From Pseudomonas viridiflava (GTDB taxonomy: Bacteria; Pseudomonadota; Gammaproteobacteria; Pseudomonadales; Pseudomonadaceae): a DNA stretch of 64,000 nt. The position numbers and the translations under genes are program-made. The notes under the pieces were generated by a model. That model was not told the DNA's origin. It made no database searches and was given only the letters and a program-made list of their open reading frames with translations. How positions within the stretch are numbered: position 1 is the first letter of the stretch; every line of letters begins with the position of its first letter. The DNA is taken from the NCBI RefSeq assembly GCF_900583165.1, contig NZ_UTKY01000034.1:124001-188000 (forward strand), in the 5' to 3' direction. Shown piece by piece: positions 47,299 to 57,276 of the stretch.

Positions 47299-48450
47299 AT
47301 GTCCGCGCACAAGACCGCACTGCTCAGTGCCTTGACCACCGCGCTGCTGGCCAGCGCCAGCCTGCAGGCCGCCGAACCGCTCAAGGCGGTAGGCGCTGGC
47401 GAAGGCCAGCTGGATATCGTCGCCTGGCCCGGCTATATCGAACGAGGCGAAAGCGACAAGGCCTACGATTGGGTCAGCGGTTTCGAGAAGGAGACCGGCT
47501 GCAAGGTGAATGTCAAAACCGCCGCCACCTCTGACGAAATGGTCAGCCTTATGGCCAAGGGCGGCTATGACCTGGTGACCGCCTCGGGCGACGCTTCGCT
47601 GCGCTTGATCGGCGGCAAACGTGTGCAGCCGATCAACACCGCGCTGATCCCCAACTGGAAGAACATCGACCCGCGCCTCAAAGACGCGCCGTGGTATGTG
47701 GTTGGCCAGCAGACGTACGGCACCCCGTACCAGTGGGGCCCGAACGTGTTGATGTACAACACGAATGTGTTCAAGACCGCGCCCACCAGCTGGAGCGTGC
47801 TGTTCGAAGCGCAAGACCTGCCCGATGGCAAACCGAACAAAGGCCGCGTGCAAGCGTATGACGGCCCGATCTATATCGCTGACGCGGCGCTGTACCTCAA
47901 GTCAACCAAGCCGGAACTGGGCATCCAGAATCCCTACGAACTGACCGAAACCCAATACAAGGCCGTGCTCGAACTGCTGCGTGCCCAGCAACCCTTGATC
48001 CACCGCTACTGGCACGACACCACCGTGCAAATGAGTGACTTCAAGAACGAAGGCGTGGTGGCCTCCAGCGCGTGGCCGTATCAGGTCAACGGCCTGAAAA
48101 ACGAGAAGCAGGCGATCGCCTCGACCATTCCAAAAGAAGGCGCGACCGGCTGGGCCGACACCACCATGCTGCACACCGACGCCAAGCACCCCAACTGTGC
48201 CTATAAGTGGATGGACTGGTCGCTGCAGCCGAAGGTCCAGGGCGATGTCGCCGCCTGGTTCGGCTCGCTGCCGGCGGTGCCACAGGCGTGCAAGGAAAGC
48301 GAACTGTTGGGCGCCGAGGGTTGCAAAACCAATGGTTTCGACCAGTTCGAGAAGATCGCCTTCTGGAAAACCCCGCAGGCGGAGGGCGGCAAGTTTGTGC
48401 CGTATAGCCGCTGGACCCAGGATTACATTGCGATCATGGGTGGGCGCTGA
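47299..48450 (+). CDS. Polyamine ABC transporter substrate-binding protein (YdcS-like)
   Basis: 383-aa periplasmic binding protein with a signal peptide (cleavage near LQAA-EPL, about 26). It is the PotD/PotF/YdcS type: LDIVAWPGYIERGESDKAYD, ETGCKVNVKTAATSDEMVSL and YGTPYQWGPNVLMYNTNVF. Binds putrescine/spermidine-like amines or aminoaldehydes. AAGAGGG precedes the ATG. Followed by a REP pair, then by the ATPase gene; the REP can stabilise this upstream segment so that binding protein is made in excess. Confidence 0.9.
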   Translation: MSAHKTALLSALTTALLASASLQAAEPLKAVGAGEGQLDIVAWPGYIERGESDKAYDWVSGFEKETGCKVNVKTAATSDEMVSLMAKGGYDLVTASGDASLRLIGGKRVQPINTALIPNWKNIDPRLKDAPWYVVGQQTYGTPYQWGPNVLMYNTNVFKTAPTSWSVLFEAQDLPDGKPNKGRVQAYDGPIYIADAALYLKSTKPELGIQNPYELTETQYKAVLELLRAQQPLIHRYWHDTTVQMSDFKNEGVVASSAWPYQVNGLKNEKQAIASTIPKEGATGWADTTMLHTDAKHPNCAYKWMDWSLQPKVQGDVAAWFGSLPAVPQACKESELLGAEGCKTNGFDQFEKIAFWKTPQAEGGKFVPYSRWTQDYIAIMGGR

Positions 48451-48473
48451 GGCCTCCCAGACGACATAGATCC

Positions 48474-48566
48474 AATGTGGGAGGGGGCTTGCCCCCGATA
48501 GCAGTGTGTCAGTTGGCACAGTTGTTAGTGAACCACCGCTATCGGGGGCAAGCCCCCTCCCACATT
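48474..48566. repeat. REP pair inside the transporter operon
   Basis: Arms 48474-48500 and 48540-48566 (GTGGGAGGGGGCTTGCCCCCGATAGC and its complement). It lies between the binding-protein and ATPase genes, a position that commonly gives differential expression. Confidence 0.88.
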
Positions 48567-48639
48567 TACCGATAAATCACAGTTCAGAAGTCCAGGCCGG
48601 GCCGCTGCGACGACCCGCGCCTTTTTGGAGCACCGCACC

Positions 48640-49674
48640 ATGACGCTTGCAGTCCAATTCACCCACGTTTCCCGTCAATTCGGCGAAGTGAAAGCCGTTG
48701 ACCGGGTTTCCATCGATATCCAGGACGGCGAGTTCTTTTCCATGCTCGGCCCTTCCGGCTCAGGCAAAACCACTTGCCTGCGCCTGATCGCAGGCTTCGA
48801 GCAGCCTAGCGCGGGCTCGATTCGTATTCATGGCGAGGAAGCCGCCGGCTTGCCGCCGTATCAGCGCGATGTAAACACCGTGTTCCAGGATTACGCACTG
48901 TTCCCCCATATGAATGTGCGTGACAACGTCGCCTATGGCCTGAAGGTCAAAGGCGTGGGCAAGGCCGAGCGCCTCAACCGCGCCGAAGAAGCCCTGGGGA
49001 TGGTCGCCCTCGGCGGTTATGGCGAGCGCAAGCCGGTGCAGCTTTCCGGCGGCCAGCGCCAACGGGTCGCCCTCGCCCGCGCACTGGTCAATCGCCCCCG
49101 CGTATTGCTGCTGGATGAACCCCTGGGCGCCCTCGACCTCAAGCTGCGCGAACAGATGCAAAGCGAGCTCAAGAAGCTGCAACGCCAATTGGGCATCACC
49201 TTTATTTTCGTGACCCACGACCAGACCGAAGCGCTGTCGATGTCGGACCGGGTGGCGGTGTTCAACAAGGGTCGCATCGAACAGGTCGACACCCCGCGCA
49301 ACCTCTACATGAAACCGGGCACGGCGTTCGTCGCCGAGTTTGTCGGTACCTCCAACGTGATTCGCGGCGAGCTGGCCCAGCGCCTCAGCGGCAGTGCGCA
49401 GCCGTTTTCGATCCGCCCGGAACACGTGCGTTTTGCCGAAGGCCCACTGGGCGCCGGCGAAGTGGAAATCAGCGGCCTGCTGCATGACATCCAATACCAA
49501 GGCAGCGCCACGCGCTATGAGCTGAAACTGGAAAACGGCCAGGCACTGAACATCAGCCAGGCCAATAACCAGTGGCTGGATATCAGCAGCGGCCATCAGG
49601 TCGGCCAGTCGATCACCGCACGCTGGGCGCGGGAAGCGATGACGCCGCTGACCGAAAATGCAGGCGAGGTGTGA
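48640..49674 (+). CDS. Polyamine ABC transporter ATP-binding protein (YdcT/PotA-like)
   Basis: 344-aa importer ATPase. Walker A GPSGSGKTT (about 36-44), Q-loop, signature LSGGQRQRVALARAL, Walker B LLLDEPLGALD, H-loop FVTHDQTEAL, then a C-terminal TOBE regulatory domain (FSIRPEHVRFAEG). ATG 48640 is chosen (GGAG nine bases upstream) over an in-frame TTG at 48625. Its stop precedes the first permease by one base. Confidence 0.93.
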   Translation: MTLAVQFTHVSRQFGEVKAVDRVSIDIQDGEFFSMLGPSGSGKTTCLRLIAGFEQPSAGSIRIHGEEAAGLPPYQRDVNTVFQDYALFPHMNVRDNVAYGLKVKGVGKAERLNRAEEALGMVALGGYGERKPVQLSGGQRQRVALARALVNRPRVLLLDEPLGALDLKLREQMQSELKKLQRQLGITFIFVTHDQTEALSMSDRVAVFNKGRIEQVDTPRNLYMKPGTAFVAEFVGTSNVIRGELAQRLSGSAQPFSIRPEHVRFAEGPLGAGEVEISGLLHDIQYQGSATRYELKLENGQALNISQANNQWLDISSGHQVGQSITARWAREAMTPLTENAGEV

Positions 49675-49675
49675 C

Positions 49676-50605
49676 ATGAGCCTGGCCCTTTCCCACCCAC
49701 CGATGCGCAGGTTTTCCAACCTGCTGTACCGCAAGCCCAACCTGTATCTGGCGATGCTGCTGATACCGCCGCTGATCTGGTTCGGCGCAATCTACCTGGG
49801 TTCGTTGCTGACCTTGCTGTGGCAAGGCTTCTACACCTTCGACGACTTCACCATGGCGGTCACGCCAGACCTGACCCTGGCCAACTTCGCGGCGCTGTTC
49901 CAGCCGGCGAACTTCGACATCATTGTGCGCACCCTGAGCATGGCCATCGTGGTGTCCATCGCCAGCGCCGTGGTGGCCTTCCCCATTGCCTACTACATGG
50001 CGCGCTACACCACGGGCAAGACCAAGGCGTTTTTCTATATCGCGGTGATGATGCCGATGTGGGCCAGCTACATCGTCAAGGCCTATGCCTGGACCTTGCT
50101 GCTGGCCAAAGGCGGCGTGGCGCAGTGGTTTGTGCAGCACTTGGGGCTGGAGCCGGTGTTGCAGTTCGTGTTGGGCATTCCTGGCGTAGGCGGCAGCACC
50201 TTGAGCACCTCGCACCTGGGGCGGTTCATGGTGTTTGTCTATATCTGGCTGCCGTTCATGATTTTGCCGATCCAGGCGTCGCTGGAGCGTTTGCCGCCGT
50301 CGTTGCTGCAAGCCTCGGCGGATCTTGGGGCGAAGCCGCGCCAGACCTTTATGCAAGTGATCCTGCCGCTGTCCGTTCCCGGCATTGCCGCCGGTTCGAT
50401 CTTCACCTTCTCGCTGACCTTGGGGGATTTCATCGTGCCGCAACTGGTCGGCCCACCGGGTTATTTCGTTGGCGGCATGGTGTACGCCCAGCAAGGCGCC
50501 ATCGGCAATATGCCCATGGCGGCGGCGTTCACTCTGGTGCCCATCGTGTTGATCGCGGTGTACCTGTCCATCGTCAAACGCCTGGGGGCCTTCGATGCAC
50601 TCTGA
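49676..50605 (+). CDS. Polyamine ABC transporter permease 1 (YdcU/PotB-like)
   Basis: 309-aa inner-membrane permease with about six TM helices and the binding-protein-dependent EAA-type loop ([20 protein letters not shown]). GAGGTGTGAC upstream gives a good site for ATG 49676; one base separates it from the ATPase stop. Its 3' end overlaps the second permease by 11 bases. Confidence 0.92.
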   Translation: MSLALSHPPMRRFSNLLYRKPNLYLAMLLIPPLIWFGAIYLGSLLTLLWQGFYTFDDFTMAVTPDLTLANFAALFQPANFDIIVRTLSMAIVVSIASAVVAFPIAYYMARYTTGKTKAFFYIAVMMPMWASYIVKAYAWTLLLAKGGVAQWFVQHLGLEPVLQFVLGIPGVGGSTLSTSHLGRFMVFVYIWLPFMILPIQASLERLPPSLLQASADLGAKPRQTFMQVILPLSVPGIAAGSIFTFSLTLGDFIVPQLVGPPGYFVGGMVYAQQGAIGNMPMAAAFTLVPIVLIAVYLSIVKRLGAFDAL

Positions 50606-51404
50606 AAAAGCATCCATGGGGCTGCGCATTGCAGCCTGGGGCGGGTTGGTGTTTTTACACTTCCCGATCCTGATCATCTTCCTCTATGCCTTCAACACGG
50701 AAGAAGCCGCGTTCAGCTTTCCGCCCCAGGGCTTCACCTTGAAGTGGTTCAGCGTGGCGTTTGCGCGGCCGGACGTGCTGGAAGCCATCAAGCTGTCGCT
50801 GCAGATCGCGGCCATCGCCACGTTGATCGCCATGGTGCTCGGCACGCTGGCGTCGGCGGCGTTGTATCGCCGTGAGTTTTTCGGCAAGCAGGGCGTGTCG
50901 CTGATGCTGATTTTGCCGATTGCGCTGCCGGGGATCATCACCGGTATCGCCTTGCTGGCGACCTTCAAGACCTTGGGCATCGAGCCTGGGATGTTCACCA
51001 TCATCGTCGGCCACGCGACCTTCTGCGTGGTGATCGTCTACAACAACGTCATCGCCCGACTGCGCCGCACGTCCCACAGCCTGATCGAAGCCTCGATGGA
51101 CCTGGGCGCCGACGGCTGGCAGACCTTCCGCTACATCATCATGCCCAACCTGGGCTCGGCCCTGCTGGCCGGCGGCATGCTCGCCTTTGCGCTGTCGTTC
51201 GACGAAATCATCGTCACCACCTTCACCGCCGGCCACGAGCGCACCTTGCCACTGTGGTTGCTCAACCAACTGAGCCGCCCACGGGATGTGCCAGTGACCA
51301 ACGTGGTGGCGATGCTGGTGATGCTGGTGACGATGGTCCCGATTTTGGGTGCCTATTACCTGACACGCGGCGGTGAAAGCGTGGCGGGGAGTGGCGGTAA
51401 ATAA
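50595..51404 (+). CDS. Polyamine ABC transporter permease 2 (YdcV/PotC-like)
   Basis: 269-aa permease, about six TM helices, EAA loop [20 protein letters not shown]. Partner of the preceding permease (11-base overlap). Completes a standard importer of two permeases, one ATPase (as dimer) and one binding protein. Confidence 0.92.
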   Translation: MHSEKASMGLRIAAWGGLVFLHFPILIIFLYAFNTEEAAFSFPPQGFTLKWFSVAFARPDVLEAIKLSLQIAAIATLIAMVLGTLASAALYRREFFGKQGVSLMLILPIALPGIITGIALLATFKTLGIEPGMFTIIVGHATFCVVIVYNNVIARLRRTSHSLIEASMDLGADGWQTFRYIIMPNLGSALLAGGMLAFALSFDEIIVTTFTAGHERTLPLWLLNQLSRPRDVPVTNVVAMLVMLVTMVPILGAYYLTRGGESVAGSGGK

Positions 51405-51430
51405 CCTTGCCACTGAAGGAAGAGGTTCAC

Positions 51431-51460
51431 AGGTGGGAGGGGGCAAGCCCCCTCCCACCT
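51431..51460. repeat. REP-like perfect hairpin
   Basis: 13-bp stem AGGTGGGAGGGGG / CCCCCTCCCACCT with loop CAAG; a solo half-element of the GTGGGAGGGGG family, between permease 2 and the second dehydrogenase. Confidence 0.8.
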
Positions 51461-51512
51461 AGAGAGCCCGTTTATTCAGGGGAATAACAATAGTTTTGTG
51501 GAGGACTCACCC

Positions 51513-52937
51513 ATGCAAACCAAATTACTGATCAACGGCCAACTGGTCGAAGGCGACGGCCCGGCCCAAGCGGTGTTCAACCCCGCTCTCGGTCGCGTAC
51601 TGGTAGAAATCAACGAAGCCAGCGAAGCCCAGGTCGATGCCGCGGTGCGCGCCGCCGATGCTGCCTTTGACAGCTGGTCGCAGACCGCGCCCAAGGATCG
51701 CTCGTTGTTGCTGCTCAAATTGGCCGACGCGATCGAAGCCCACGGCGAAGAACTGGCCAAGCTCGAATCAGACAACTGCGGCAAGCCCTACAGCGCCGCG
51801 TTGAACGACGAGATCCCGGCGATTGCCGACGTATTCCGCTTCTTTGCCGGCGCCAGCCGCTGCATGAGCGGTTCGGCCGGCGGTGAATACCTACCGGGGC
51901 ACACCTCGATGATCCGTCGCGACCCGGTGGGCGTGATCGCCTCGATTGCGCCGTGGAACTACCCGCTGATGATGGTCGCCTGGAAAATCGCCCCGGCCCT
52001 CGCCGCCGGGAATACCGTGGTGCTCAAGCCGTCGGAACAAACCCCGCTGACCGCCTTGCGCATGGTCGAACTGGCCGCTGAAATATTCCCTGCTGGTGTA
52101 CTCAACCTGGTGTTTGGCCGTGGGCCAACGGTGGGTAGCCCGCTGGTGAACCACCCCAAAGTGCGCATGGTGTCGCTGACCGGCTCCATCGCGACCGGCG
52201 CAACTATCATTTCCAGCACCGCCGACAGCGTGAAGCGCATGCACATGGAGCTGGGCGGCAAGGCGCCCGTGATCATCTTCAACGACGCCGATATCGATGC
52301 GGCCGTCGAAGGCATTCGCACCTTCGGCTTTTATAACGCCGGGCAAGATTGCACGGCGGCATGCCGGATTTACGCCCAGGCGGATATCTACGATGCATTC
52401 GTGGAGAAACTCGGCGCAGCGGTCGCCAGCATCAAGCATGGCTTGCAGGACGACCCAAACACCGAACTGGGCCCGCTGATTACCGCCCAGCACCGCGACC
52501 GCGTGGCCGGCTTTGTCGAGCGCGCCGTGGCACAGCCGCATATTCGCCTGATCACCGGCGGCAAGGCCGTCGAAGGCAATGGCTACTTCTTCGAACCGAC
52601 GGTGCTGGCTGACGCGCAGCAAGACGACGAAATCGTACGCCGTGAGGTATTCGGGCCCGTGGTGTCGGTGACCAAGTTCAATGATGAGTCGCAGGTGCTG
52701 GGCTGGGCCAATGATTCGGACTACGGCCTGGCCTCTTCCGTTTGGACCGCCGATGTCGGCCGCGCCCACCGCTTGGCTGCGCGCTTGCAATATGGCTGCA
52801 CTTGGGTGAATACCCACTTCATGCTGGTCAGCGAGATGCCGCACGGCGGTCAGAAACTGTCCGGCTATGGCAAGGACATGTCCATGTACGGGCTGGAGGA
52901 CTACACCACTGTGCGACATGTGATGTTCAAGCACTGA
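51513..52937 (+). CDS. 4-Aminobutyraldehyde dehydrogenase (paralogue 2, YdcW/PatD-like)
   Basis: 474 aa, the same length as E. coli YdcW as I recall. Motifs: [31 protein letters not shown] (catalytic Glu), [14 protein letters not shown] (catalytic Cys), [24 protein letters not shown]. Oxidises 4-aminobutyraldehyde/1-pyrroline to GABA with NAD+. The ATG at 51513 has GGAGGA upstream; the in-frame GTG at 51498 is inside that site. It is 37 bases before the spermidine dehydrogenase gene, which makes its substrate. Closely similar to 45739-47226 over its length, so a local duplication is likely. Confidence 0.92.
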   Translation: MQTKLLINGQLVEGDGPAQAVFNPALGRVLVEINEASEAQVDAAVRAADAAFDSWSQTAPKDRSLLLLKLADAIEAHGEELAKLESDNCGKPYSAALNDEIPAIADVFRFFAGASRCMSGSAGGEYLPGHTSMIRRDPVGVIASIAPWNYPLMMVAWKIAPALAAGNTVVLKPSEQTPLTALRMVELAAEIFPAGVLNLVFGRGPTVGSPLVNHPKVRMVSLTGSIATGATIISSTADSVKRMHMELGGKAPVIIFNDADIDAAVEGIRTFGFYNAGQDCTAACRIYAQADIYDAFVEKLGAAVASIKHGLQDDPNTELGPLITAQHRDRVAGFVERAVAQPHIRLITGGKAVEGNGYFFEPTVLADAQQDDEIVRREVFGPVVSVTKFNDESQVLGWANDSDYGLASSVWTADVGRAHRLAARLQYGCTWVNTHFMLVSEMPHGGQKLSGYGKDMSMYGLEDYTTVRHVMFKH

Positions 52938-52974
52938 CGCCAACCCCCTCAATAATAAAAATAGAGATCCCCCC

Positions 52975-54837
52975 ATGGATATCACCCGCCGCGACTTCCT
53001 CAACGGCGTCGCCATTACTATTGCCGCGGGCATGACCCCGCTGCAGATCCTCCAGGCCACTCCCGATGGCCGCTACTACCCACCGGCCCTCACCGGCCTA
53101 CGCGGCAGCCATGTCGGCTCGTTCGAAGTGGCGCACCAGATGGGTTGGGAAAAGAAGGTGTTCGACACCGACAAGCTGCCCATCACCGAAGACTATGACC
53201 TGGTGGTGGTCGGCGGCGGCTTGAGCGGTTTGTCGGCGGCATGGTTCTACCGGGAGAAACACCCCAAGGCGAAAATCCTGATCCTGGAAAACCACGACGA
53301 CTTCGGCGGCCACGCCAAACGCAATGAATTCCAGGCCGGTGGCCGCACGATCATCGGCTACGGGGGCAGCGAGGCGTTCCAGTCGCCTAATCACCTGTAC
53401 AGCAAGGAAGTGAACGGCCTGCTGAAGAAACTGGGGGTCAATATCAAGCGCTTCGAAACCGCTTTCGATCGCCAGTTCTACCCTGGCCTCGGGCTGTCGC
53501 GCGGGGTGTTTTTCGACAAAGAAAACTTCGGCGAAGACAAACTGGTCACCGGCGATCCCACGCCAATGGTGGCCGATGATATTGCGCCAGACCAGTTGCA
53601 TGCACGCTCCCTCAGCGATTTCATCAATGACTTCCCGTTGCCGCCGGCCGACCGCCAGGCGTTGATCGAGCTGCACACAGCGCCCAAGGACTACTTGCCG
53701 GGTAAGACCGCCGATGAAAAAGCTGACTACCTTGCAGCCACCAGCTACCGCGATTTTCTGCTCAAGAACGTAGGGTTATCGGAGGGCGCGGTGAAGTACT
53801 TTCAGAGCCGCACCAATGACTTCATGGCCTTGAGCATTGATGCGGTGGCAGCGTCCGACGCCTACAGTGTGGGTTTCCCTGGCTTCGGCGCAATGAACCT
53901 GGCCCCCATCAGCGAAGAAGCCGCCGCTGAAATGGAAGAGCCTTACATCTACCACTTCCCGGATGGCAACGCGTCGCTGGCACGCTTGCTGGTGCGCAGC
54001 CTGATCCCAGGTGTCGCGCCGGGTCACACCATGGACGATGTTGTGCTGGCGGCCTTTGATTACGCCAAGCTCGACCAACCCAAGGCGTCGGTGCGAGTGC
54101 GCTTGAACAGCACCGCGGTCAGTGTGCGTAACGTGGATGATGGCGTGCATATCGGCTACAGCCGTGGCGGGCAACTCGCACAAGTGCGCGGCAAGCGCTG
54201 CATCCTGGCGTGCTACAACATGATGATCCCCTACTTGCTCAAGGACCTGCCGGCCCCGCAGGCCCATGCCTTGAGCCAGAACGTGAAATTCCCACTGGTG
54301 TACACCAAGGTGGTGATCCGCAACTGGCAGGCGTTCCAGAAACTGGGGGTGCATGAGATTTACGCGGCGACCCAGCCCTACAGCCGGATCAAGCTGGACT
54401 ACCCGGTGAGCATGGGCGGCTACGACCACCCGCGCGACCCAACGCAACCGATCGGCTTGCACCTGGTGTACGTGCCCACCAGCCCCAACAGCGGCATGAA
54501 CGCCCGCGACCAGGCCCGCGCCGGGCGGGGCAAGCTGTATGGGCAGACGTTCGAGCAACTGGAGGCGCAGTTGCGTGACCAACTGCAACGCATGCTCGGG
54601 CCGGGCGGGTTCAACCACACGACGGATATCCTGGGGATCACGGTGAATCGCTGGTCCCATGGCTATGCGTATTTTTCCAACAGCCTGTTCGATGATGCCG
54701 ACGAAAGCGAAGCGCTGATGAACCTGGCGCGCAAGCCGGTGGGGCATGTGAGCATCGCCAATTCGGATGCGGCGTGGAGTGCGTATGCCCATGCGGCGAT
54801 TGATGAGGCGTTCAGGGCGGTGGGGGAAGTCGCCTGA
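52975..54837 (+). CDS. spdH: Spermidine dehydrogenase, Tat-exported
   Basis: 620-aa flavoprotein that oxidises spermidine to 1,3-diaminopropane and 4-aminobutyraldehyde. It begins with a Tat signal (TRRDFLNGVAITIAAG), so it is folded with FAD and exported to the periplasm or membrane face. FAD-binding GG motif VVVGGGLSGLSAAW (about 77-90) with LILENHDDFGGHAKRNEF after it. Length and order (near wsp, after a DUF533 gene) match PAO1 spdH as I recall. The companion importer and dehydrogenase genes supply uptake and the next step. A short palindrome follows. Confidence 0.9.
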   Translation: MDITRRDFLNGVAITIAAGMTPLQILQATPDGRYYPPALTGLRGSHVGSFEVAHQMGWEKKVFDTDKLPITEDYDLVVVGGGLSGLSAAWFYREKHPKAKILILENHDDFGGHAKRNEFQAGGRTIIGYGGSEAFQSPNHLYSKEVNGLLKKLGVNIKRFETAFDRQFYPGLGLSRGVFFDKENFGEDKLVTGDPTPMVADDIAPDQLHARSLSDFINDFPLPPADRQALIELHTAPKDYLPGKTADEKADYLAATSYRDFLLKNVGLSEGAVKYFQSRTNDFMALSIDAVAASDAYSVGFPGFGAMNLAPISEEAAAEMEEPYIYHFPDGNASLARLLVRSLIPGVAPGHTMDDVVLAAFDYAKLDQPKASVRVRLNSTAVSVRNVDDGVHIGYSRGGQLAQVRGKRCILACYNMMIPYLLKDLPAPQAHALSQNVKFPLVYTKVVIRNWQAFQKLGVHEIYAATQPYSRIKLDYPVSMGGYDHPRDPTQPIGLHLVYVPTSPNSGMNARDQARAGRGKLYGQTFEQLEAQLRDQLQRMLGPGGFNHTTDILGITVNRWSHGYAYFSNSLFDDADESEALMNLARKPVGHVSIANSDAAWSAYAHAAIDEAFRAVGEVA

Positions 54838-54866
54838 AAGAGGCTCAAACAAGCGGTACAACATTG

Positions 54867-54912
54867 AATGTGGGAGGGGCAAGTCGAATCGTCGCACCGG
54901 CCCTCCCACATT
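54867..54912. repeat. REP element with inverted core
   Basis: Outer arms AATGTGGGAGGG (54867-54878) and CCCTCCCACATT (54901-54912). The inner piece (GCAAGTCGAATCGTCGCACC) is the reverse complement of the core in the 14300-14419 arms relative to the same flank. The rest of the 54838-55145 gap shows no gene; it must hold the opgD promoter. Confidence 0.82.
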
Positions 54913-55145
54913 TGATCTTCATAAAGTTTAAATACTGTGCGCGCACGCTGAGGCGGAAATGTCTTGTCGCACTTGCAATGCCATCACGCCATCATTCATC
55001 AATTTTCCTTCTTCATCGAACCGCTTAAGCTATCCGGCGTCTGTTTATTGTCCGTTGCGTTTGGCCGAAGGCATGTCCGAACCGTAATTTCTTATCCGCT
55101 ACGTGCCAGGAACGGCTCGGGATTTGCTCACGACAGGTTGTCTCT

Positions 55146-56771
55146 ATGCACCGCAGGAATTTGCTCAAAGCATCCATGGCCATTGCGGCTTACACCGGTT
55201 TGTCCGCCAGCGGCCTGCTTGCAGCCCAAGCCTGGGCCGGGAACCGCGCCGCCGATGGCAAGGCCGTGTCATTCGATTTTGAAACGCTGAAAGCCCAGGC
55301 CAAGCAACTCGCCGGGACTGCTTATAAAGACACCAAACAGGTGCTGCCGCCGACCCTGGCGACCATGACGCCGCAGAATTTCAACGCCATCGGCTACGAC
55401 GGCAAGCATTCGCTGTGGAAGGAATTGAACGGCCAACTCGACGTGCAGTTCTTCCACGTCGGCATGGGGTTCAAGACGCCGGTGCGCATGCACAGCGTCG
55501 ACCCCAAGACCCGAGCCTCTCGCGAGGTGCACTTCCGCCCTTCGCTGTTCAACTACGAAAAAACCACGGTAGACACCAAACAGCTGACCGGCGACCTGGG
55601 TTTTTCCGGATTTAAACTGTTCAAGGCACCGGAACTGGATCGCCATGACGTGCTGTCTTTCCTTGGCGCCAGCTACTTCCGCGCGGTGGACGCCACTGGC
55701 CAGTACGGTCTTTCGGCCCGTGGCCTGGCCATCGACACCTACGCGAAAAAACGCGAGGAATTTCCCGACTTCACGCAGTTCTGGTTCGAAACCCCGGACA
55801 AGGACGCCACCCGCTTCGTGGTCTACGCCCTGCTCGACTCGCCGAGCGCCACCGGTGCCTATCGCTTCGATATCGACTGCCAGGCCAACCAGGTGGTCAT
55901 GGCCATTGACGCCCATATCAATGCGCGCACCGCCATCGAGCAACTGGGCATCGCGCCGATGACCAGCATGTTTAGCTGCGGCACCCACGAGCGCCGCATG
56001 TGCGACACCATCCACCCACAAATCCACGACTCAGACCGTCTGGCGATGTGGCGTGGTAACGGCGAGTGGATCTGCCGTCCGCTGAACAACCCGGCCAAGC
56101 TGCAATTCAACGCTTTCGCCGACAAAGACCCTAAAGGCTTTGGCCTGGTGCAGACCGACCACGAGTTCGCCAGCTACCAGGACACCGTGGACTGGTACAG
56201 CAAGCGCCCAAGCCTGTGGGTCGAACCGACGACTGCGTGGGGCGAAGGCTCTATCGATTTGCTGGAAATCCCTACCACCGGCGAAACCCTGGACAACATC
56301 GTGGCCTTCTGGACCCCGAAAAAACCCGTGGCTGCCGGCGAATCACTGAACTACGGCTACAAGCTGTACTGGAGCGCCTTACCGCCGGTGAGCACGCCGT
56401 TGGCGCAGGTCGATGCGACCCGCTCCGGCATGGGCGGCTTTACCGAAGGCTGGGCACCGGGCGAGCATTACCCGGACGTGTGGGCCCGTCGCTTTGCGGT
56501 GGATTTCAAAGGCGGCGGCCTGGATCGCTTGCCCGCTGGCACCGGGATTGAGCCGGTGGTGACCTGCTCCCACGGCGAAGTCAAAGACTTCAGCGTGTTG
56601 GTGCTCGACAACATCAAGGGCTACCGCATTCTGTTCGACTGGTACCCGACCAGCGACAGCGTGGAACCGGTGGAACTGCGCTTGTTTATCCGTACCCAGG
56701 ATCGCACCTTGAGTGAAACCTGGCTGTATCAGTACTTCCCGCCGGCACCAGAGCTGCGCAAGTACACGTGA
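55146..56771 (+). CDS. opgD: Glucan biosynthesis protein D
   Basis: 541-aa periplasmic protein of the OpgG/OpgD (MdoG/MdoD) family, shaping osmoregulated periplasmic glucans. Tat signal peptide ([20 protein letters not shown]). The beta-sandwich core is recognised from [29 protein letters not shown] and [11 protein letters not shown]. Family members were recently shown to be beta-1,2-glucanases in E. coli, consistent with a trimming role. The gene sits far from ndvB here, but both act on periplasmic glucan. A terminator-like hairpin follows. Confidence 0.93.
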   Translation: MHRRNLLKASMAIAAYTGLSASGLLAAQAWAGNRAADGKAVSFDFETLKAQAKQLAGTAYKDTKQVLPPTLATMTPQNFNAIGYDGKHSLWKELNGQLDVQFFHVGMGFKTPVRMHSVDPKTRASREVHFRPSLFNYEKTTVDTKQLTGDLGFSGFKLFKAPELDRHDVLSFLGASYFRAVDATGQYGLSARGLAIDTYAKKREEFPDFTQFWFETPDKDATRFVVYALLDSPSATGAYRFDIDCQANQVVMAIDAHINARTAIEQLGIAPMTSMFSCGTHERRMCDTIHPQIHDSDRLAMWRGNGEWICRPLNNPAKLQFNAFADKDPKGFGLVQTDHEFASYQDTVDWYSKRPSLWVEPTTAWGEGSIDLLEIPTTGETLDNIVAFWTPKKPVAAGESLNYGYKLYWSALPPVSTPLAQVDATRSGMGGFTEGWAPGEHYPDVWARRFAVDFKGGGLDRLPAGTGIEPVVTCSHGEVKDFSVLVLDNIKGYRILFDWYPTSDSVEPVELRLFIRTQDRTLSETWLYQYFPPAPELRKYT

Positions 56772-56775
56772 TGCC

Positions 56776-56811
56776 AAATGTGGGAGCGGGTACCGCCGCT
56801 CCCACATTTTT
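56776..56811 (+). terminator. REP-like terminator after opgD
   Basis: 14-bp stem AAATGTGGGAGCGG / CCGCTCCCACATTT with a 6-nt loop followed by more T's, five bases after the stop. It belongs to the GTGGGAGCGG REP subtype and is shared with the convergent 61-aa gene. Confidence 0.72.
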
Positions 56812-56820
56812 GGGGGTGGC

Positions 56821-57006
56821 TCAAAACCGCGAGACACTCTTCATCGCCCCAATCAAATACCGCATTGCCACCTGATCGTTTTCGGTCAGGGCGCGGTACT
56901 GCGCCAGCAATTCAGCCTCATCCGAACTCAGCTTTCGGTGCCTCGACAGCACACTGCGGGTCAAAAAAGACGCCACCACACACGCAACACCATTGGACTT
57001 GGCCAT
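56821..57006 (-). CDS. Small conserved hypothetical protein
   Basis: 61 aa. An N-terminal hydrophobic patch (GVACVVASFLTRSVL) precedes a helical region (LSSDEAELLAQYRALTENDQ, then VAMRYLIGAMKSVSRF). Its pattern of AELLxxYRxL and xAMRYLI is one I have seen in other Pseudomonas small proteins, function unknown. AGGAGA eight bases before the ATG supports translation. The 57007-57276 gap upstream is otherwise AT-rich and holds its promoter. Confidence 0.7.
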   Translation of the reverse strand: MAKSNGVACVVASFLTRSVLSRHRKLSSDEAELLAQYRALTENDQVAMRYLIGAMKSVSRF

Positions 57007-57229
57007 GGACTGTTTCTCCTGATAACAATCAAATACTCCTTTCGCCCATTACCTGCCTCCCGTGAAGCGCAATGCCTCCGTGGACAAACAGACTGACTCC
57101 CTGGGCCAGAAACCAGACTTGTCCTAAGCGTAGAAACTATCTCGCCGTTTGTGGGGTTTTTTAGAGTAATTACTTAAAAAAATTTATCGGTAATAAATGC
57201 CTACAGGTATTTCCCACCTCGCAGGCGAT

Positions 57230-57260
57230 AAAAAACCCACCGGGTCAGAGTGGGTTCTAG
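57230..57260 (-). terminator. Terminator of the OYE-family gene
   Basis: AACCCAC and GTGGGTT arms around a 9-nt loop; on the minus strand the stem is followed by a T6 run (GGGTTTTTTATC). It begins about 20 bases after the stop at 57277. Confidence 0.82.
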
Positions 57261-57276
57261 TGCAGCGACGTTAGGT

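Noticed and set aside
57120..57230. AT-rich stretch as mobile element remnant
   Set aside because: Short (about 100 bases), no terminal repeats or reading frame; consistent with promoter DNA.
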